From an uncultured Lachnospiraceae bacterium (GTDB lineage: Bacteria > Bacillota > Clostridia > Lachnospirales > Lachnospiraceae): DNA of 20,413 bases. The stretch lies in assembly GCA_902783305.1 (NCBI GenBank), contig CACZQU010000136.1, forward strand, positions 1-20,413. The letters run 5' to 3'. The notes below the pieces were generated by a model. That model saw nothing but the letters and a program-made list of their open reading frames with translations. It was not told the origin of the DNA and searched no databases. Both the position numbers and the translations under genes were made by a program. Below, piece after piece: positions 18,204-20,413 of this stretch (positions within the stretch are counted from its first letter, which is position 1; the number at the start of each line of letters is the position of its first letter).

Positions 18204-18950
18204 TCATAACAAAGTACGGCCCCCTTCAAGAGCCCATTCAAAACAAGGATTTTTCGGTAATATTCGAAATTCCATTTTTCTTCTGTTTCCGGGATGGAGA
18301 AAGGATAAGCCTGCCGCGCACAGACCCAGGCCGTCAGATACAGCGGTTTCCTCCCCACCATACTTTCTGTCTCCTGATAACGGCCATCCGGCATGGGAAA
18401 GCTGAACCCGGATCTGATGATGCCTCCCCGTATGCAGCCAGACCTTCAGTACTGCCCGATCCGGCTCAGAGACAATCACCCGGAAGGACAGCCTGGCTGT
18501 CTTCGCACCCGGAGTATCGGGCGGCACCACGAAGGACATATTCTTTCGGCCGTCCCGAATAAGAGAATCCTCCAGACGATAATCCCTGCCCTCTTCAAGG
18601 CAGCATAACCATTCCTGACCCGTCATCCTGAGATTTTCATCATAAGGGAGGCGGCATACCGCTGCAAAATAATACTTGCGGCATTCCCCGCTTTGCAGCT
18701 GTTTTCCCAGACTTCCGGCCGCAGCTCTTGTCCTGGCACATACCAGCAAGCCCTCCACCGGCTGATCCAGACGGTGGACAATTCCGATGTAACTGCTGTG
18801 ACAGTAATTCTTCAGAAGACTCTCGAGATCCATCTGCGTGGCATCGGCTGACTGAACGGCAAGCCCTGCAGGCTTATTCACGACAACAATATCCTTATCC
18901 TCATAAAGGATAAGATCCCGGATATCACATCGTATCGCAGAACATGACAT
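18204..18950 (-). CDS. RluA-type RNA pseudouridine synthase
   Basis: This 248-residue enzyme converts uridine to pseudouridine in rRNA or tRNA. The catalytic aspartate is D62 in HRLDQPVEGLLV. Other family marks are the early VVVNKPAGLAVQ, the VWLHTGRHHQIRVQLSHAG segment with its conserved Arg and Gln, and GDRKYGG. There is no S4 domain, so it is a short member, common in Lachnospiraceae, rather than RluB/E/F. The start is ATG 18948-18950 with AAGGTG six bases upstream. A GTG three codons earlier lacks a site. It precedes the lipoprotein by 12 bases and has an extended -10 promoter at 19030-19038. Target uridine is unknown. Confidence 0.9.
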   Translation of the reverse strand: MSCSAIRCDIRDLILYEDKDIVVVNKPAGLAVQSADATQMDLESLLKNYCHSSYIGIVHRLDQPVEGLLVCARTRAAAGSLGKQLQSGECRKYYFAAVCRLPYDENLRMTGQEWLCCLEEGRDYRLEDSLIRDGRKNMSFVVPPDTPGAKTARLSFRVIVSEPDRAVLKVWLHTGRHHQIRVQLSHAGWPLSGDRKYGGEETAVSDGLGLCAAGLSFLHPGNRRKMEFRILPKNPCFEWALEGGRTLL

Positions 18951-19029
18951 TTCTTTCACCTTGTAGACATCTGTGTTAAGAACCTGGTGACTGGTGACAT
19001 TTCCTGAAATGACGAAATTGACAAAGGAT

Positions 19030-19038
19030 ATTATAGCA
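19030..19038 (-). promoter_or_regulatory. Extended -10 promoter for the pseudouridine synthase/lipoprotein pair
   Basis: A perfect TATAAT (19030-19035, minus strand) is preceded by TGC (19036-19038). No good -35 is seen. It lies 79 bases before the start codon and just after the terminator at 19061-19103. Confidence 0.6.
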
Positions 19039-19060
19039 CACTACTCTTTGTGATTCCATA

Positions 19061-19103
19061 CAAAAAAAGACGGTCATCATTTCTCAATAATGATGACCGC
19101 CTT
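19061..19103 (-). terminator. Intrinsic terminator of an upstream minus-strand transcript
   Basis: An 11-bp stem CGGTCATCATT/AATGATGACCG (about 19072-19098) is flanked by AAAG/CTTT pairing. On the minus strand a run of seven T follows. There is no confident gene upstream for 1.1 kb on this strand, so it must serve a decayed gene or an RNA. Confidence 0.85.
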
Positions 19104-19996
19104 TAAGATTGTCCGTTATTCAATTTTTATACCTCATTTATTTTTATATTCTTTTTTCTTACCCGCCACTTCTTTTTCCTGAAAACCGTAACAGGATTCA
19201 AATGGCTTGCAGCAACACTTGCGCTGCTCTTATTATTCTCTTTTTTTATAATTTTTCATATCCTCTGATATTTCCCGCTCATAATCGAAATGATCCATTG
19301 CCATTTGATTATTTAGAAAGTTATATAGATTTAATCTGAACACCACTTTACGATATGGTATTCACAGGATAAGATCCGCATAATATCAAGGATATAGTTG
19401 ATACTATGCATTGATGCAAAGCTTTGATTCGTCCCACCGCTTATAAAAGATATTACCAGTCTTACCTGATCATGATAACATCACACCGGTGTATCATTCA
19501 GACGGATCGCAGGATATCGTACTCATCTACTCTCAAATGCCTTTTCCAAAGATATCTTCCCTGACTCTTATCATATCAGTGAACATTCTTTTTCCAACTG
19601 AAAACTGCTTCTCAAATGAAAAGGCTGTACAGAAACTGTAACCTATCAAACAGATTGCCTGACCCACAGAACTGAGCGATGAGGGTTTTATCCTTCCGGA
19701 GAGAAGTTTCTTCACACTGCCTCCAGGAATCCTTGTATCAATTTTGTGACAGATATTCAATATAAGGAATCATTCTATACTCCGGAATTCATTACTCTGC
19801 ATCCTTTGTGCAGATATCCTCTTATAAGAGATCATCCGGGTCTTTCTAGCAGGAAATCTGATCCCTGTCACTCTTATATTGATGATCGAAGCGATTTCAT
19901 TTCAAGGGACTCACCTCTTTCTGATTCAATAAAACAACTGTCATACGGGTTTCATTTCAAATTCTGTTTTCTGATCTCTTTCTTGTTGACAACGTC
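19104..19996 (-). pseudogene. Gene-less transcription unit: decayed gene or unknown RNA
   Basis: These roughly 890 bases lie between a near-consensus promoter (19997-20025) and an intrinsic terminator, both on the minus strand, yet hold no intact gene. The longest same-strand frame is 75 codons (19533-19760). It begins at a TTG without a ribosome site and runs on from another open stretch of 46 codons across one TGA. Its segment LLSGRIKPSSL faintly recalls a helix-turn-helix of the XRE type, which is weak evidence. A further coding-like tail of about 40 codons (ending EREISEDMKNYKKRE, about 19240-19360) is in another frame. Base composition is clearly more AT-rich than the neighbours. Palindromes ACACCGGTGT (about 19483-19492) and CAAAGCTTTG (about 19417-19426) are present. 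Confidence 0.35.
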
Positions 19997-20025
19997 ATAA
20001 TATCACTATTCTTGGGTTTTGTCAA
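19997..20025 (-). promoter_or_regulatory. Near-consensus promoter with no clear gene
   Basis: On the minus strand, TTGACA (20020-20025) and TATTAT (19997-20002) are exactly 17 bases apart. GTTGTCAAC (19985-19993), an odd-centred palindrome, lies near the expected start site and could be an operator. This is the best promoter match in the window. Confidence 0.7.
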
Positions 20026-20136
20026 GGATTATTTTTATATTTTGCTGTATTTTTGTTTCTTTATCTGTTTTAAAAAGACATAAATAACTAATTGTTTGAA
20101 TATTATGTATTATAATAATTGTTTGTACCATATAAT

Positions 20137-20185
20137 AAAAAGTCAGCACAGAACAGCGGGGACTCCCGGATCATCCTGTGCTGAC
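20137..20185 (-). terminator. Intrinsic terminator of the gene at the window end
   Basis: A perfect 10-bp stem GTCAGCACAG/CTGTGCTGAC joins 20142-20151 to 20176-20185. On the minus strand it is followed by TTTTTATTATA. It begins nine bases after the stop codon of the partial gene. Confidence 0.9.
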
Positions 20186-20194
20186 CTCCTGCAT

Positions 20195-20413
20195 TCAGCT
20201 CTTCCTGTTATAATTAATCAGACAGCCCTTCAGGATGATCTCCCGTTCATCATCCGTCAGATCTCCCAGCGCCACGCGGAAAGCTTTCATTCCCGTTTCT
20301 TTTACGACATAGCCGGTGATCACGCTATCTTTCCCTTCAACAGCCTTCCGAATCCCGGGAAAGAAGAGATAGTCTCCGTTCTCAAAGGGTATTTCTCCTG
20401 CATCAATGACAAA
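20195..20413 (-). CDS. 3' end of a minus-strand gene, probably an aconitase-family hydratase
   Basis: Only the last 72 codons are present and the frame runs off the window edge. The segment reads without interruption to a TGA at 20195-20197 and is followed at once by a terminator, so it is real. Visible pieces are FVIDAGEIPFENGDYLFFPG, then a Gly-Tyr-Val segment (TGYVVKETG), and the C-terminal LTDDEREIILKGCLINYNR. The pattern LTxxEREIIxxGCLxNY resembles the C-terminal swivel domain of aconitase-like hydratases in Clostridia, as I recall it. No active-site cysteines fall in this part. The family call is tentative and the coding call is not. Confidence 0.6.
   Translation of the reverse strand, partial: FVIDAGEIPFENGDYLFFPGIRKAVEGKDSVITGYVVKETGMKAFRVALGDLTDDEREIILKGCLINYNRKS

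Noticed and set aside
19746..20000. An 84-codon plus-strand frame in the AT-rich region
   Set aside because: No ribosome site, no known motif and it opposes a strong minus-strand promoter. Frames this long occur by chance.

Overview
The window looks like a chromosomal stretch from a low-to-mid GC anaerobic Firmicute of class Clostridia, most likely Lachnospiraceae or a close relative. The evidence is strong AAGGAGG-type ribosome sites, TTGACA/TATAAT-type promoters, a eukaryotic-type HisA, a short RluA-type pseudouridine synthase with an HRLDQPVEG active site, and a sodium-type c subunit in the F-type ATP synthase. This placement rests on gene character, not on a database search. No tRNA, rRNA, CRISPR array, prophage or intact insertion sequence was found.

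Layout. At 1-1287 a plus-strand zinc alcohol/polyol dehydrogenase follows a leader rich in strong hairpins. A bidirectional terminator (about 1389-1431) separates it from everything else, because all later genes lie on the minus strand. At 1433-4450 four closely spaced genes read cobO-like adenosyltransferase > dapA > dapB > hisA. They share one good promoter (4550-4578), which sits inside a 113-bp inverted repeat. At 4610-4751 there is a 71-bp tandem duplication just behind typA/bipA (4750-6582). At 6795-8770 an unknown two-helix membrane protein and a PLP aminotransferase form a pair ending in a textbook terminator.

At 8919-16889 lies a full F1Fo-ATP synthase locus in the order atpZ, atpI, atpB, atpE, atpF, atpH, atpA, atpG, atpD, atpC. 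A gene-free gap of about 510 bases separates atpI from atpB. The c subunit carries two membrane carboxylates (E33 and E66) plus the T67/T68/Y71 environment, the pattern of the two-carboxylate sodium rotor described in Fusobacterium nucleatum. Upstream of it, 17079-18950 holds an RluA-type pseudouridine synthase and an orphan sugar-binding-type lipoprotein.

The last part, 18951-20194, is AT-rich and has no convincing gene. It does contain a near-consensus minus-strand promoter (19997-20025) and a matching intrinsic terminator (19061-19103) about 0.9 kb apart, so it is either a decayed gene or an untranslated RNA. The window ends in the 3' end of a minus-strand gene, probably an aconitase-family hydratase, followed by its own terminator.

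How the genes work together: DapA and DapB carry out the first two committed steps of the diaminopimelate/lysine pathway. HisA serves histidine synthesis. The Atp proteins interconvert ATP and an ion gradient, here probably of sodium. The most unusual points are the c-subunit motif, the structured leader at 1-237, the promoter-spanning inverted repeat, the long gap in the atp operon and the gene-less transcription unit at 19.1-20.0 kb.
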